This document shows positions 18,756 through 26,821 of a stretch of 64,000 bases of DNA, one piece after another. The notes beneath the pieces were generated by a model. The model was not told the origin of the DNA. It worked only from the letters and a program-made list of their open reading frames with translations, and ran no database searches. Position numbers and translations under genes: made by a program. The stretch's first letter is position 1, and every line of letters begins with the position of its first letter. This DNA comes from Chersky-840 sp963848335 (GTDB taxonomy: Bacteria > Actinomycetota > Acidimicrobiia > Acidimicrobiales > UBA8190). The DNA lies in contig CAWKDD010000001.1 in assembly GCA_963848335.1 (NCBI GenBank), positions 1,914,327 to 1,978,326 on the forward strand, given 5' to 3'.

Positions 18756-19433
18756 ATGAGCAGCCGGATCCTCCTCGTCGAGGACGACGAACGCATCCGC
18801 GCCTCGATGCGCCTGGCGCTCGAGGACGAGGGCTACGAAGTGGACGAAGCCGGCTCCGGTGAAGTCGGGCTCGACCGCTTCGCCGACCAGCCCGCCGACG
18901 TCGTGCTCATCGACCTCATGCTCCCGGGCATGGACGGGTTCGAGTGCTGCCGGCAGCTGCGGCGCACCAGCGCCGTCCCGGTGATCATGGTCACGGCGCG
19001 CAACGACACCCACGACGTCGTGGCCGGCCTCGAAGCCGGGGCCGACGACTACGTCACCAAACCCTTCGTGGCCAAGGAGCTGGCGGCACGGATCCGGGCG
19101 CTGTTGCGTCGTTCCCGGTCGGTGGACACTCCCGACGTCCTCTCCTTCGGCGACGTGGAGGTGCTCCCCGACGAGGGCACGGTGCGCCGGGGGGGCGACG
19201 AGGTGCATTGCACCCGCACCGAATTCCGCCTCCTGTGCGAGCTGGCCGCCAACCCCGGCAAAGTCCTCAGCCGCGAACAGCTCCTCGACCGGGTGTGGGG
19301 CTACGACTACTTCGGCGACGGGCGGCTCGTCGACGTCCACATCCGGCGGTTGCGCACCAAGATCGAGGCCGACCCCGCCAACCCCCGACACATCCTCACC
19401 GTGCGGGGGATGGGCTACAAGCTGGCCACCTGA
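18756..19433 (+). CDS. mtrA: OmpR/PhoB-family response regulator, MtrA-like
   Basis: Two-component regulator, 225 aa. The receiver is complete: the acidic pair in LLVEDDE, phospho-acceptor Asp in IDLMLPGMDG, the Thr of VTARND and the Lys of DDYVTKPF. The C-terminal winged helix has TRTEFRLLCELAANPGKVLSRE, RRLRTKIE and TVRGMGYKL. The order regulator-kinase-GerMN lipoprotein matches mtrA-mtrB-lpqB of actinobacteria, which links cell-cycle and envelope control; assignment to mtrA rests on this order. Confidence 0.85.
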   Translation: MSSRILLVEDDERIRASMRLALEDEGYEVDEAGSGEVGLDRFADQPADVVLIDLMLPGMDGFECCRQLRRTSAVPVIMVTARNDTHDVVAGLEAGADDYVTKPFVAKELAARIRALLRRSRSVDTPDVLSFGDVEVLPDEGTVRRGGDEVHCTRTEFRLLCELAANPGKVLSREQLLDRVWGYDYFGDGRLVDVHIRRLRTKIEADPANPRHILTVRGMGYKLAT

Positions 19434-19441
19434 GGGCCGGC

Positions 19442-20950
19442 ATGCGCGGACTGCGCACGCGCCGCAAGGGATCTGGGGGCGACGCTCCCCTCGAGGGCCG
19501 GCGCGGGCGCACGTTGCCGTGGTCGAATCTCGGCCTGCGGTCCCGGGTCACGGTGACCTTCGGGCTCGGCGCGCTGGCACTGTCGGCCACCATGGCGGGG
19601 CTCACCTACTTCACGGCCCGGCAATTCATCCTGAAAGAGCGCGAGACCGCCATCCTGCGCCAGGCCTACGTGAACGCGTCGTTGGCGCGCTCGTCGTTGC
19701 GGTCGGTGAACCCCAACGTCACGCAGCTGTTGGACTCGCTCGACACAGTGCCGGGATCGCGGTCGGTGCTCGAGCTCAAAGGCCAGTGGTATGCCACATC
19801 CATCTCCGTCGGGGAGAACGCCATCCCCGTTGCCCTGCGCAGCGTCGTGCTCTCGGGCACCCCCGCCACCCAGCACTTCGTCCTGGGGAACACCCCCCAG
19901 ATGGCGGTGGGGTTACCCATCCCCAGCGTGAGCGCCTCGTACTTCGAGGTGTTCTCGCTCGACGACGAGAGCCGGACCTTGAGCATCCTGGCGCTGGCGC
20001 TCATCGGCGCCGCCCTGCTGACCACGGCCGCCGGGGCATCGATCGGCCGGTGGGCCAGCGGCCGAGCCCTGCGTCCTCTGGCGCAGGTCTCGCGCGCCGC
20101 GGAGACGGTGGCCGGTGGCAGCCTCGACACCCGCCTGGTCGCCGAGGGTGACCCCGAGCTGTCCGCCCTGGCCTCTTCTTTCAACCGGATGACCGACGCC
20201 CTTCAGGAACGTATCGACCACGAGGTCCGCTTCACCGCGGACGTGAGCCACGAGCTCCGCTCGCCGCTCACGACCTTGGCGACGTCGCTCGGGGTCCTCG
20301 AGTCGCACCGTGACGAGCTCCCGTCGCGCAGCCGCCACGCCCTCGACCTGTTGAGCGCGGAGCTCCACCGGTTCCAGCGCATGGTCGACGACCTCCTCGA
20401 GATCAGCCGGGTCGACACCGGGTCTGCCGAGCTGTCCCTCGACGAGGTCGAGGTGGGCGAGCTCGCCCGCCGAGCCGCCGCCGCCGGGGGCGCCCCCGAG
20501 GTCCCCGTCGACGTGGACGCGGAGGTCACCGGAGTGCGGCTGTGGGTGGACAAGCGGCGCTTCGAGCGGGTCGTGACCAACCTGGTGCACAACGCCGAGC
20601 AGTACGCCGGAGGGGTGACCCGGCTGGCGGTGGAGCCCGGGACCGGCGGTGCCGTGCGGTTCGTCGTCGCCGACCGCGGGCCGGGCGTGGAGCCCGCCGA
20701 GCGCGTCCGCATCTTCGAGCGTTTCTACCGCGGCCACGCCGCCGGTCAGCGGGGGGTCACCGACGGCACGGGACTCGGGCTCTCGCTCGTCGCCGAGCAC
20801 GTGCGGCTGCACGGAGGCAAGGTGTGGGTGGAGCCCGGTCCCGGTGGCGAGAACCGCTTCGTCGTGGAGCTGCCCACCAGGGACCACAACGGGGTCACCA
20901 CTCCCGACCCCCCTGACGCCGAGCACGAACGCGAGGCGAAAGCCCGGTGA
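19442..20950 (+). CDS. mtrB: Sensor histidine kinase, MtrB-like
   Basis: Membrane sensor kinase of about 502 aa. A first transmembrane segment (LGALALSATMAGLTYF) precedes an extracytoplasmic sensor of about 130 residues, a second segment (ILALALIGAALLTTAAGA), HAMP, the H box VSHELRSPLT, an N box (TNLVHNAEQYA), and G boxes DRGPGVE and GTGLGLSL. The ATG at 19442 lies 8 bp after the regulator stop; open frame further upstream is a shadow. It overlaps the following lipoprotein gene by GTGA. The signal sensed is unknown. Confidence 0.88.
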   Translation: MRGLRTRRKGSGGDAPLEGRRGRTLPWSNLGLRSRVTVTFGLGALALSATMAGLTYFTARQFILKERETAILRQAYVNASLARSSLRSVNPNVTQLLDSLDTVPGSRSVLELKGQWYATSISVGENAIPVALRSVVLSGTPATQHFVLGNTPQMAVGLPIPSVSASYFEVFSLDDESRTLSILALALIGAALLTTAAGASIGRWASGRALRPLAQVSRAAETVAGGSLDTRLVAEGDPELSALASSFNRMTDALQERIDHEVRFTADVSHELRSPLTTLATSLGVLESHRDELPSRSRHALDLLSAELHRFQRMVDDLLEISRVDTGSAELSLDEVEVGELARRAAAAGGAPEVPVDVDAEVTGVRLWVDKRRFERVVTNLVHNAEQYAGGVTRLAVEPGTGGAVRFVVADRGPGVEPAERVRIFERFYRGHAAGQRGVTDGTGLGLSLVAEHVRLHGGKVWVEPGPGGENRFVVELPTRDHNGVTTPDPPDAEHEREAKAR

Positions 20951-21684
20951 CCGTCCCGGCGCGTCCGCTGCGCCGCGCCCCGTCGGTGCGACCCGGACCA
21001 TGCGCACCGTCGGTGCGACCCGGACCATGCGCACCGTCGGTGCGACCCGGACCATGCGCACCGTCGGTGCGACCCACCCGTCGTCGGCTGGCCGCGGTGT
21101 TCGCCACGGTGGCCGTGGTCGTGGGCGTGGCCGGGTGCGGCGTGCCGGTCGACAAACAGCCCTCCGCTCTGAGCCGCCACGGCATCCCCTTCGGGCTCCT
21201 CGACCCGACGTCCTCCACGTCGTCGCCGACGGCCACGACGTCGCCCATCGAGGTCCCGGTGGAAATCTTCCTGATCGACCCGACCGACCACCTCGTGGCG
21301 GTGGGCCGGGACGTGCCTGTGCACGCTCCGGACCTCTTCACCGTGCTCGGGGCGCTCGTGGCCGGACCCACCGACGCCGAGTCCGCCGCCGGCCTCCAGA
21401 CCGCCCTGCCCGCCCAGACCACGGTGATCAGCGCCTCCATCGCCGGGGGTGTCGCCACCGTGAACCTCGGCGGCACCTTCGGCCAGCTCGTGGGCCCGCC
21501 CCAGATCCAGGCCGTGGCACAGTTCGTGTTCACGGCCTCCTCCCTGCCCGGGGTCACCGGCGTCACCTTCCAGCTGTCGGGCCAGCCGGTGGAGGTGCCG
21601 GTGGCGAGCGGCGTCGACGTGCCCGTGGCCAACACCTCGCAGTTCGCCACCCTGGCCCCGACGGCGCCCGGCACCGTCCACTGA
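20947..21684 (+). CDS. GerMN-domain lipoprotein, short LpqB-like
   Basis: 245 aa from the GTG overlapping the kinase stop. The N-terminus contains four copies of APSVRP with GPC spacers, encoded by a 27-bp tandem repeat. A signal sequence follows, RRRLAAVFATVAVVVGVAGC, with lipobox VAGC, then a GerMN domain (VEIFLIDPTDHLVAVGRDVP, ATVNLGGTFGQLVG). The LpqB beta-propeller is absent, so this is a shortened version of the third gene of mtrAB-lpqB. A second start, GTG at 21067, would give a normal signal peptide without the repeats and may be the real one. Confidence 0.8.
   Translation: MTVPARPLRRAPSVRPGPCAPSVRPGPCAPSVRPGPCAPSVRPTRRRLAAVFATVAVVVGVAGCGVPVDKQPSALSRHGIPFGLLDPTSSTSSPTATTSPIEVPVEIFLIDPTDHLVAVGRDVPVHAPDLFTVLGALVAGPTDAESAAGLQTALPAQTTVISASIAGGVATVNLGGTFGQLVGPPQIQAVAQFVFTASSLPGVTGVTFQLSGQPVEVPVASGVDVPVANTSQFATLAPTAPGTVH
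20990..21073 (+). repeat. 27-bp tandem repeat, about 3 copies
   Basis: A 27-bp unit, beginning GTGCGACCCGGACCATGCGC, is repeated about three times almost without change at the start of the GerMN lipoprotein gene. In that frame it encodes the 9-residue APSVRPGPC unit. It lies between the coupled GTG start and the signal peptide. Identical copies suggest recent expansion or slippage. Confidence 0.9.
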
Positions 21685-21742
21685 CCCACGGTCGCAGGGA
21701 CACGGGCTCCGAGGCCGGCCCGACGGGGCCCGCGACGGAGGG

Positions 21743-22159
21743 TCAGTCTTCGCGCCTGTGGTCGGACTTGGCCCCGGTGACAGACAGGCGTGGGGCGTTG
21801 CCCCACAGTCGTTCGAGGTCGTAGTAGGCGCGTGCCTCGTCCTGGAAGACGTGAACGAGGAAGTCGCCGTAGTCCATGAGCACCCAGGTCAGGTCGCGCA
21901 GGCCCTCGGTCGCCCGGGGGGAGCGCCCCGCGGACTGCTTCACCTGGCGCTCCACCTCCTCGACGATGGTCCGCACCTGCCGGGTGTTGGCGCCGCTCGT
22001 GACGACAAAGGCGTCGGTCACCCCGAGCAGGTCCCCCATGGCCAGCACGACGGTGTCCTGGCCCAGCTTGGCATCCGCCGCCCGCGCCGCCACCAGGGCG
22101 GCTTCGGGCACCTCGGGACGTCCGTTGTCCGCCGATGCCCGCACGGCGGATGCTGTCAT
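21743..22159 (-). CDS. rsfS: Ribosomal silencing factor RsfS
   Basis: RsfS/YbeB binds uL14 and blocks subunit joining during starvation. The 138-aa protein has AARAADAKLGQDTVVLAMGDLLGVTDAFVV, then the signature WVLMDYGDFLVHVFQDEARAYYDLERLW (read in pieces). The nadD-rsfS order is the usual one in bacteria; the intergenic distance is 87 bp. It is convergent with the GerMN lipoprotein gene. Confidence 0.95.
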   Translation of the reverse strand: MTASAVRASADNGRPEVPEAALVAARAADAKLGQDTVVLAMGDLLGVTDAFVVTSGANTRQVRTIVEEVERQVKQSAGRSPRATEGLRDLTWVLMDYGDFLVHVFQDEARAYYDLERLWGNAPRLSVTGAKSDHRRED

Positions 22160-22246
22160 GCGGCGGGGACCGCCACGTCCACCTCGGTCAACCCGCCGGG
22201 CGCGCCGGTCGACGGCGCACGACGGTCCGAGCGATGTCCGGGCTCC

Positions 22247-22879
22247 TCATCTGCTGCCAGCGTACAGATTCAGCTGGCGGATGCAACGTATGGCGGCCTC
22301 GGGGATGAGGAAATCGACCGAGCGGCCCTCGGCCAGTCGCTCCCGGAGCTGGCTGCTCGAGAGGTCGAGGGCCGGGATGCGCAGCCGCTCCACACGCCAA
22401 CCCGGAGGGTCCGCTCCCGGGACCGTGCCGCCGCGGTCCACCACCACCAGGGTCACCGACTCACGGAGCTCGTCCACCCGCTGCCAGGTCCCGAGCTCGG
22501 CGGCCACGTCGGCCCCGACGATCAGGTAGGGCTCGACGGAGGGAACCGACCCGAGGAGCTCTGCCACGGTGTCGGCGCTGTAGCTGGCCCCGCCCCGCTC
22601 GATCTCCATGCGACTGGCCTCGAGCCCCTCCACCCCCGACACCGCCGCCTGCACTACGAGGAACCGGTCCTCGGCCGGGGTCACGGTGCGGGTGCCGGCC
22701 TTCTGCCACGGCACGTTGGCCACCACCAGGAGCACCCGGTCGAGGGCGAGCGCCTCGAGCGCCCACGTGGCTGCCACCAGGTGGCCGATGTGGACAGGGT
22801 CGAAGGTCCCCCCGAAGATGCCGATGCGGGCGCCCGGTGGCACCGGCCCGTTCCCTTTCCCGCCGGCAGACCGGTGCAC
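22247..22879 (-). CDS. nadD: Nicotinate-nucleotide adenylyltransferase
   Basis: Adenylates nicotinate mononucleotide in NAD synthesis. The nucleotidyltransferase motif GIFGGTFDPVHIGHL (with HIGH), the VPWQK segment and the C-terminal ISSSxxR-type motif LDLSSSQLRERL are all present. The 210-aa length is normal. The first ~15 residues are not conserved, so a start nearer GARIGIFGG is possible. It is divergent from the DAHP synthase gene, with only 39 bp between them. Confidence 0.94.
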   Translation of the reverse strand: MHRSAGGKGNGPVPPGARIGIFGGTFDPVHIGHLVAATWALEALALDRVLLVVANVPWQKAGTRTVTPAEDRFLVVQAAVSGVEGLEASRMEIERGGASYSADTVAELLGSVPSVEPYLIVGADVAAELGTWQRVDELRESVTLVVVDRGGTVPGADPPGWRVERLRIPALDLSSSQLRERLAEGRSVDFLIPEAAIRCIRQLNLYAGSR

Positions 22880-22918
22880 GCACCGAGCGTAGGCGCCGAG
22901 CCCTTACGCTGTAGCCCC

Positions 22919-24265
22919 ATGAGCCCCGCCGAGTGGAGCCCCCAGCGCTGGCGACAGCTCACGGCCGCGCAACAACCGGACTGGCCCGACGAGGACGAGC
23001 TCGAGCAGGTCCTCAAAGAGCTCGCCGGCTTGCCCCCCCTCGTATTTGCAGGTGAGGCCCGACGCCTCGTGGGCTCGCTGGGACAGGTCGCGGCCGGAGA
23101 GGCGTTCCTGTTGCAGGCCGGGGACTGCGCCGAGTCCTTCGCAGAGTTCTCCGCCGACGCCATCCGCGACAAGCTCAAGGTCATCTTGCAGATGGCGGTG
23201 GTCCTCACCTACGGAGCCGGGGTGCCCGCCATCAAGGTGGGGCGGATCGCGGGCCAATTCGCCAAGCCGCGCTCGTCGCCCACCGAACGCGTGGGCGAGC
23301 TCGAGCTCCCCGCCTTCCGCGGGCACATGGTCAACGACGATGCACCCGACGCCACGGCCCGGGTCGCGGACCCGCACCGACTGGTGGCCGCCTACCACCA
23401 GTCGGCGTCCACGCTCAACCTCGTGCGCGCCTTCACCAAGGGCGGTTTCGCCGACCTGTCCCAGGTTCACCTGTGGAACCAGCAGTTCGTGGCCTCGAGC
23501 GAGGAGGGACGCCGTTACGAGCAGATCGCGGCGGAGATCGACCGCGCCCTGCGGTTCATGGCGGCATGCGGGATCGACCTCGAAGGTGAACAGTCGCTGC
23601 ACCAGGTCGAGTTCTACACGAGCCACGACGCGCTGATCCTCGGCTACGAGGAGGCGCTCACCCGCATGGACTCGCTCACGGGCGACTGGTACGACTGCTC
23701 GGCGCACATGCTGTGGGTGGGCGAGCGCACGAGACAGCTCGACGGCGCGCACGTCGACTTCCTGTCGGGGATCCACAACCCCATCGGGTGCAAGATCAGC
23801 GCGTCGATGACACCCGCCGAGGTCGTCGCCCTGTGCGACCGCCTCGACCCCGACCACACCCCGGGCCGCCTCACCCTCATCACCCGCATGGGCGCCAGCG
23901 CCGTCGCCGACGCGCTACCGCCGCTTCTCGAGGCGGTGCGCAGGTCCGGGCACCCCGTGGTGTGGGCGTGCGACCCCATGCACGGCAACACCTTCGTGAG
24001 CGAGGGGGGTCGCAAGACGCGCCGGTTCGACGACATCCTGGCCGAGCTCAAGGGGTTCTTCTCCGCACACCACCAGGCCGGGACGTGGCCCGGCGGGGTG
24101 CACCTCGAGCTCACCGGGGACGACGTCACCGAATGCCTCGGCGGGTTCGGGGACATCCTCGAGGACCAGCTCCACGAGCGCTACACCACGACCTGCGATC
24201 CCCGTCTCAACGCGCGACAGGCCATCGACCTCGCCTTCCGCGTCGCCGAGCTCCTCAGAGCCTGA
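22919..24265 (+). CDS. aroG: 3-deoxy-7-phosphoheptulonate synthase, class II
   Basis: First step of the shikimate pathway: condenses PEP and erythrose 4-phosphate. It is 448 aa and clearly class II (plant/actinobacterial type): starts SPAEWSPQRWRQL, with LLQAGDCAESF, GRIAGQFAKPRSSPTE, FRGHMVND, SHDALILGYEEALTR, HNPIGCKISASM and CDPMHGNT. The ATG at 22919 fits the family N-terminus. Class II with this N-terminus is usual in actinobacteria; the symbol aroG is a convention. Confidence 0.95.
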   Translation: MSPAEWSPQRWRQLTAAQQPDWPDEDELEQVLKELAGLPPLVFAGEARRLVGSLGQVAAGEAFLLQAGDCAESFAEFSADAIRDKLKVILQMAVVLTYGAGVPAIKVGRIAGQFAKPRSSPTERVGELELPAFRGHMVNDDAPDATARVADPHRLVAAYHQSASTLNLVRAFTKGGFADLSQVHLWNQQFVASSEEGRRYEQIAAEIDRALRFMAACGIDLEGEQSLHQVEFYTSHDALILGYEEALTRMDSLTGDWYDCSAHMLWVGERTRQLDGAHVDFLSGIHNPIGCKISASMTPAEVVALCDRLDPDHTPGRLTLITRMGASAVADALPPLLEAVRRSGHPVVWACDPMHGNTFVSEGGRKTRRFDDILAELKGFFSAHHQAGTWPGGVHLELTGDDVTECLGGFGDILEDQLHERYTTTCDPRLNARQAIDLAFRVAELLRA

Positions 24266-24486
24266 GTCCCGGCGCCCACGGCTTCACACCCACGGCGCCC
24301 ATCGGGACCGGCCGGCGCGCACCGAGACCCGCGCCGGCGCGCATCGGTGCAGGTGGGCGGCGATGTCGGGGGCGTCGTTGCTTCGCGCCGTCCTCTCCGT
24401 GAAAATGGAGCGGAGCTCCGGCCTCCACGACCCGAGTGGACCCGGCACACGCGCCCCGGCGCCAAAGGACCGCAGCAACCACGCCC

Positions 24487-26085
24487 ATGCCCCGTCTTGC
24501 ACACCACCTGTCGCGCCTGGGGCGCGCCCTGGGCGCGTCCGTCGTGGCCGCCTCCGTCGTGGCCGTCGCCGTTGTGGCGTCGGGCCCGGGCGAGGCGTCG
24601 GCCCCACCACTGCGCCCGTTGACCGCTGCCACCCCCGTCTCCGCGCAGGGAGTCCCCTCGTACTGGACGGTGGCCTCCGACGGCGGGGTGTTCACCTTCG
24701 GCGGCCTCCCCTTCTACGGGTCGATGGGCGGGATGAGGCTCAATGCCCCCATGGTGGGCATCGCCCCGACGACGGGCATGTCGGGCGCAGACGGCTCGGG
24801 GTACTGGACGGTGGCCTCCGACGGCGGGGTGTTCACCTTCGGCTCGGCCCCCTTCTACGGGTCGATGGGCGCGGTGAAGCTGAACAAGCCCATGGTCGGC
24901 ATCGCCGCCGACCCCGCCACGGGCGGGTACTGGACGGTGGCCTCCGACGGCGGGGTCTTCGCCTTCGGCGCGCCCTACTACGGGTCGATGGGCGCAGTGA
25001 AGCTGAACAAGCCCGTGGTCGCCATGGCCGCCACCCCCGACGGCCGTGGCTACTGGCTGTTCGCGTCCGATGGCGGGGTCTTCGCCTTCGGCGACGCCAC
25101 GTTCTCGGGGTCGCTCGGCAACCTCGCTCTGGCGGCGCCCATCGTGGGCGCGGCCGCTGCCGACGCCGACGGCTACTGGATGCTCGGCGCCGATGGCGGG
25201 GTCTTCGCCTTCGGCGACGCCGGGTACTTCGGGTCGCTCGGGGGCCATGCCCTGGTGCATCCCCTGGCGGGGATAGCGGCCTCGGGCTCGGGTGGGTACT
25301 GGCTGACCGACAGCAACGGGGCGGTCACGGCCTTCGGCGACGCCGGGTACTTCGGTTCTGCTCCCCAGCACATCGCCGCTCCGGTGGTGGGGATCGCCGA
25401 CGGGCCCGGGACAGGGGTGGCGGCCAACGGGGCCTACCCATCGGGGGCCTACGGCTACGACGTCTCGAGGTTCCAGGACAATCCCCCCACGTGCAACTCG
25501 ACCCTCCCGTCGGGGCACACCGTCGGTATCGTCCAGGTGACCGGCGAGTCCAACGGTGCATCCAACCCGTGCCTGGCGCACGAGGCCCAGTGGGCGGGGG
25601 GCGGGCTCAACCTCTACATCTTCATGACGTACGGGACCGACGCCACGAACCAGCCGGGGTGCAACGGTGACCCCGCCTGCAACTGGGGCTACGAAGCGGG
25701 AATCTTCGCGCTGGACTACGCCCAGGCCCAGGGGGTGAACCCGCTGGTCACGTGGTGGCTGGACGTGGAGACGGCCAATTGGTCGTCGGACACGGCCGAG
25801 AACGACCAGGTCATCCTGGGCGCCATCTCGGCGCTGCGCGGCGACGGCATCAACAACGTCGGCATCTACACCAGCCCGCTGACCTGGAACGGCATCGCCG
25901 GGACCTTCCAACCCGCGGTCCCCCTGTGGATCGCCTGGTACACGAACAACCCCCAGGGCAACTGCACCAACGCCGTCTCCTACGCGGCGCAGAACGGAAA
26001 CCTGCTGCCCACCGGCGGCGTGTGGGTGACCCAGTACACCGACCAGGCCAACGGGCAGAGCCTCGACGGCGACTACGCCTGCTGA
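24487..26085 (+). CDS. Secreted protein: six DGGVFxFG repeats plus GH25-like domain
   Basis: About 532 aa from the internal ATG (24487), chosen because an N-terminal signal peptide (MPRLAHHLSRLGRALGAS) begins there. Residues ~55-310 contain six repeats of about 45 residues, each with (G/S)YW-x4-DGGVFxFG and a final (Y/F)xGS; they probably fold as a beta-propeller-like unit. The last ~200 residues resemble GH25/lysozyme-like glycosidases: YGYDVSRFQ, the acidic pair in WWLDVET, GIYTSP, WIAWY and VWVTQYTD. A role on peptidoglycan or other surface glycans is inferred. Such repeats are common in Acidimicrobiia. Confidence 0.8.
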   Translation: MPRLAHHLSRLGRALGASVVAASVVAVAVVASGPGEASAPPLRPLTAATPVSAQGVPSYWTVASDGGVFTFGGLPFYGSMGGMRLNAPMVGIAPTTGMSGADGSGYWTVASDGGVFTFGSAPFYGSMGAVKLNKPMVGIAADPATGGYWTVASDGGVFAFGAPYYGSMGAVKLNKPVVAMAATPDGRGYWLFASDGGVFAFGDATFSGSLGNLALAAPIVGAAAADADGYWMLGADGGVFAFGDAGYFGSLGGHALVHPLAGIAASGSGGYWLTDSNGAVTAFGDAGYFGSAPQHIAAPVVGIADGPGTGVAANGAYPSGAYGYDVSRFQDNPPTCNSTLPSGHTVGIVQVTGESNGASNPCLAHEAQWAGGGLNLYIFMTYGTDATNQPGCNGDPACNWGYEAGIFALDYAQAQGVNPLVTWWLDVETANWSSDTAENDQVILGAISALRGDGINNVGIYTSPLTWNGIAGTFQPAVPLWIAWYTNNPQGNCTNAVSYAAQNGNLLPTGGVWVTQYTDQANGQSLDGDYAC

Positions 26086-26116
26086 GGCAACGCCGAAACG
26101 CCCCTGGCGTCCCGGG

Positions 26117-26821
26117 TCAGCACACGCCCGCCCGCAGGTGGGCGGCGTCGTTGTAGCGGACCAGGCGCCATCCCCGCTCCCCCGTCTCCCACTCGGTGAG
26201 CGAGGTGTGCTCGGTGGGCAGCCCCAGGCGGGCGCGCCCCGGTGCCACCGGCAAGAAGGCGAGCAGGGTCGACTCGATGACCCCGGCGTGGCACACGATC
26301 ACGACGAGCTCGCCGCCATGGGCACGCGCCACCCGGGCCACGGCCCCCGAGGCCCGGGTCACGAACGACCGCCAGCTCTCGCCCCCCGGCGCCACCTCGG
26401 AATCGGGGTCGGCGTCGAAGTCGGGCTCCCCGTAACGGTCCCGGAACTCGTCCCAGGTGAGGCCGTCGGCCTCACCGGGGTGCAGCTCGCACAGATCGCA
26501 ATCCTGCACCGGTGCCGTGCCCGCACCGATGCCCCCGGCGACGATGCTCCCCGTCTCGACCGCACGCGCCAGGACGCTGCTGTACAGCGCGCCGGCTCCC
26601 GACAGCTCGCCGGTGGCGACGAGCCGGGCTGCCAGCGCCTCGGCCTGGCGTCTCCCGGTGACCGACAGGCCGCTGCACCCGGCCCGGCCGCCCACCACGC
26701 CCTCCACGTTGCACGTCGCCTCGCCGTGACGGATCAGCACGACGCGGGTGGTGTCGGGGTCGGTGCCGGGGACGGTGCGAACTCCCCGGGGGGCGCCGGC
26801 CCCCGGCGGAGGCGCGCTCAC
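26117..26821 (-). CDS. Histidine phosphatase family protein
   Basis: Phosphoglycerate-mutase-like phosphatase, 234 aa. The phospho-acceptor motif LIRHGEATCN, a conserved Arg-rich SVLARAVETG segment and the second catalytic His in VIVCHAGVIES are visible. The start is GTG at 26821, whose GTGA overlaps the stop of the vWA gene, implying coupling; the frame further upstream overlaps that gene too far. The substrate cannot be named. It is the last gene of the long minus-strand cluster. Confidence 0.85.
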   Translation of the reverse strand: MSAPPPGAGAPRGVRTVPGTDPDTTRVVLIRHGEATCNVEGVVGGRAGCSGLSVTGRRQAEALAARLVATGELSGAGALYSSVLARAVETGSIVAGGIGAGTAPVQDCDLCELHPGEADGLTWDEFRDRYGEPDFDADPDSEVAPGGESWRSFVTRASGAVARVARAHGGELVVIVCHAGVIESTLLAFLPVAPGRARLGLPTEHTSLTEWETGERGWRLVRYNDAAHLRAGVC

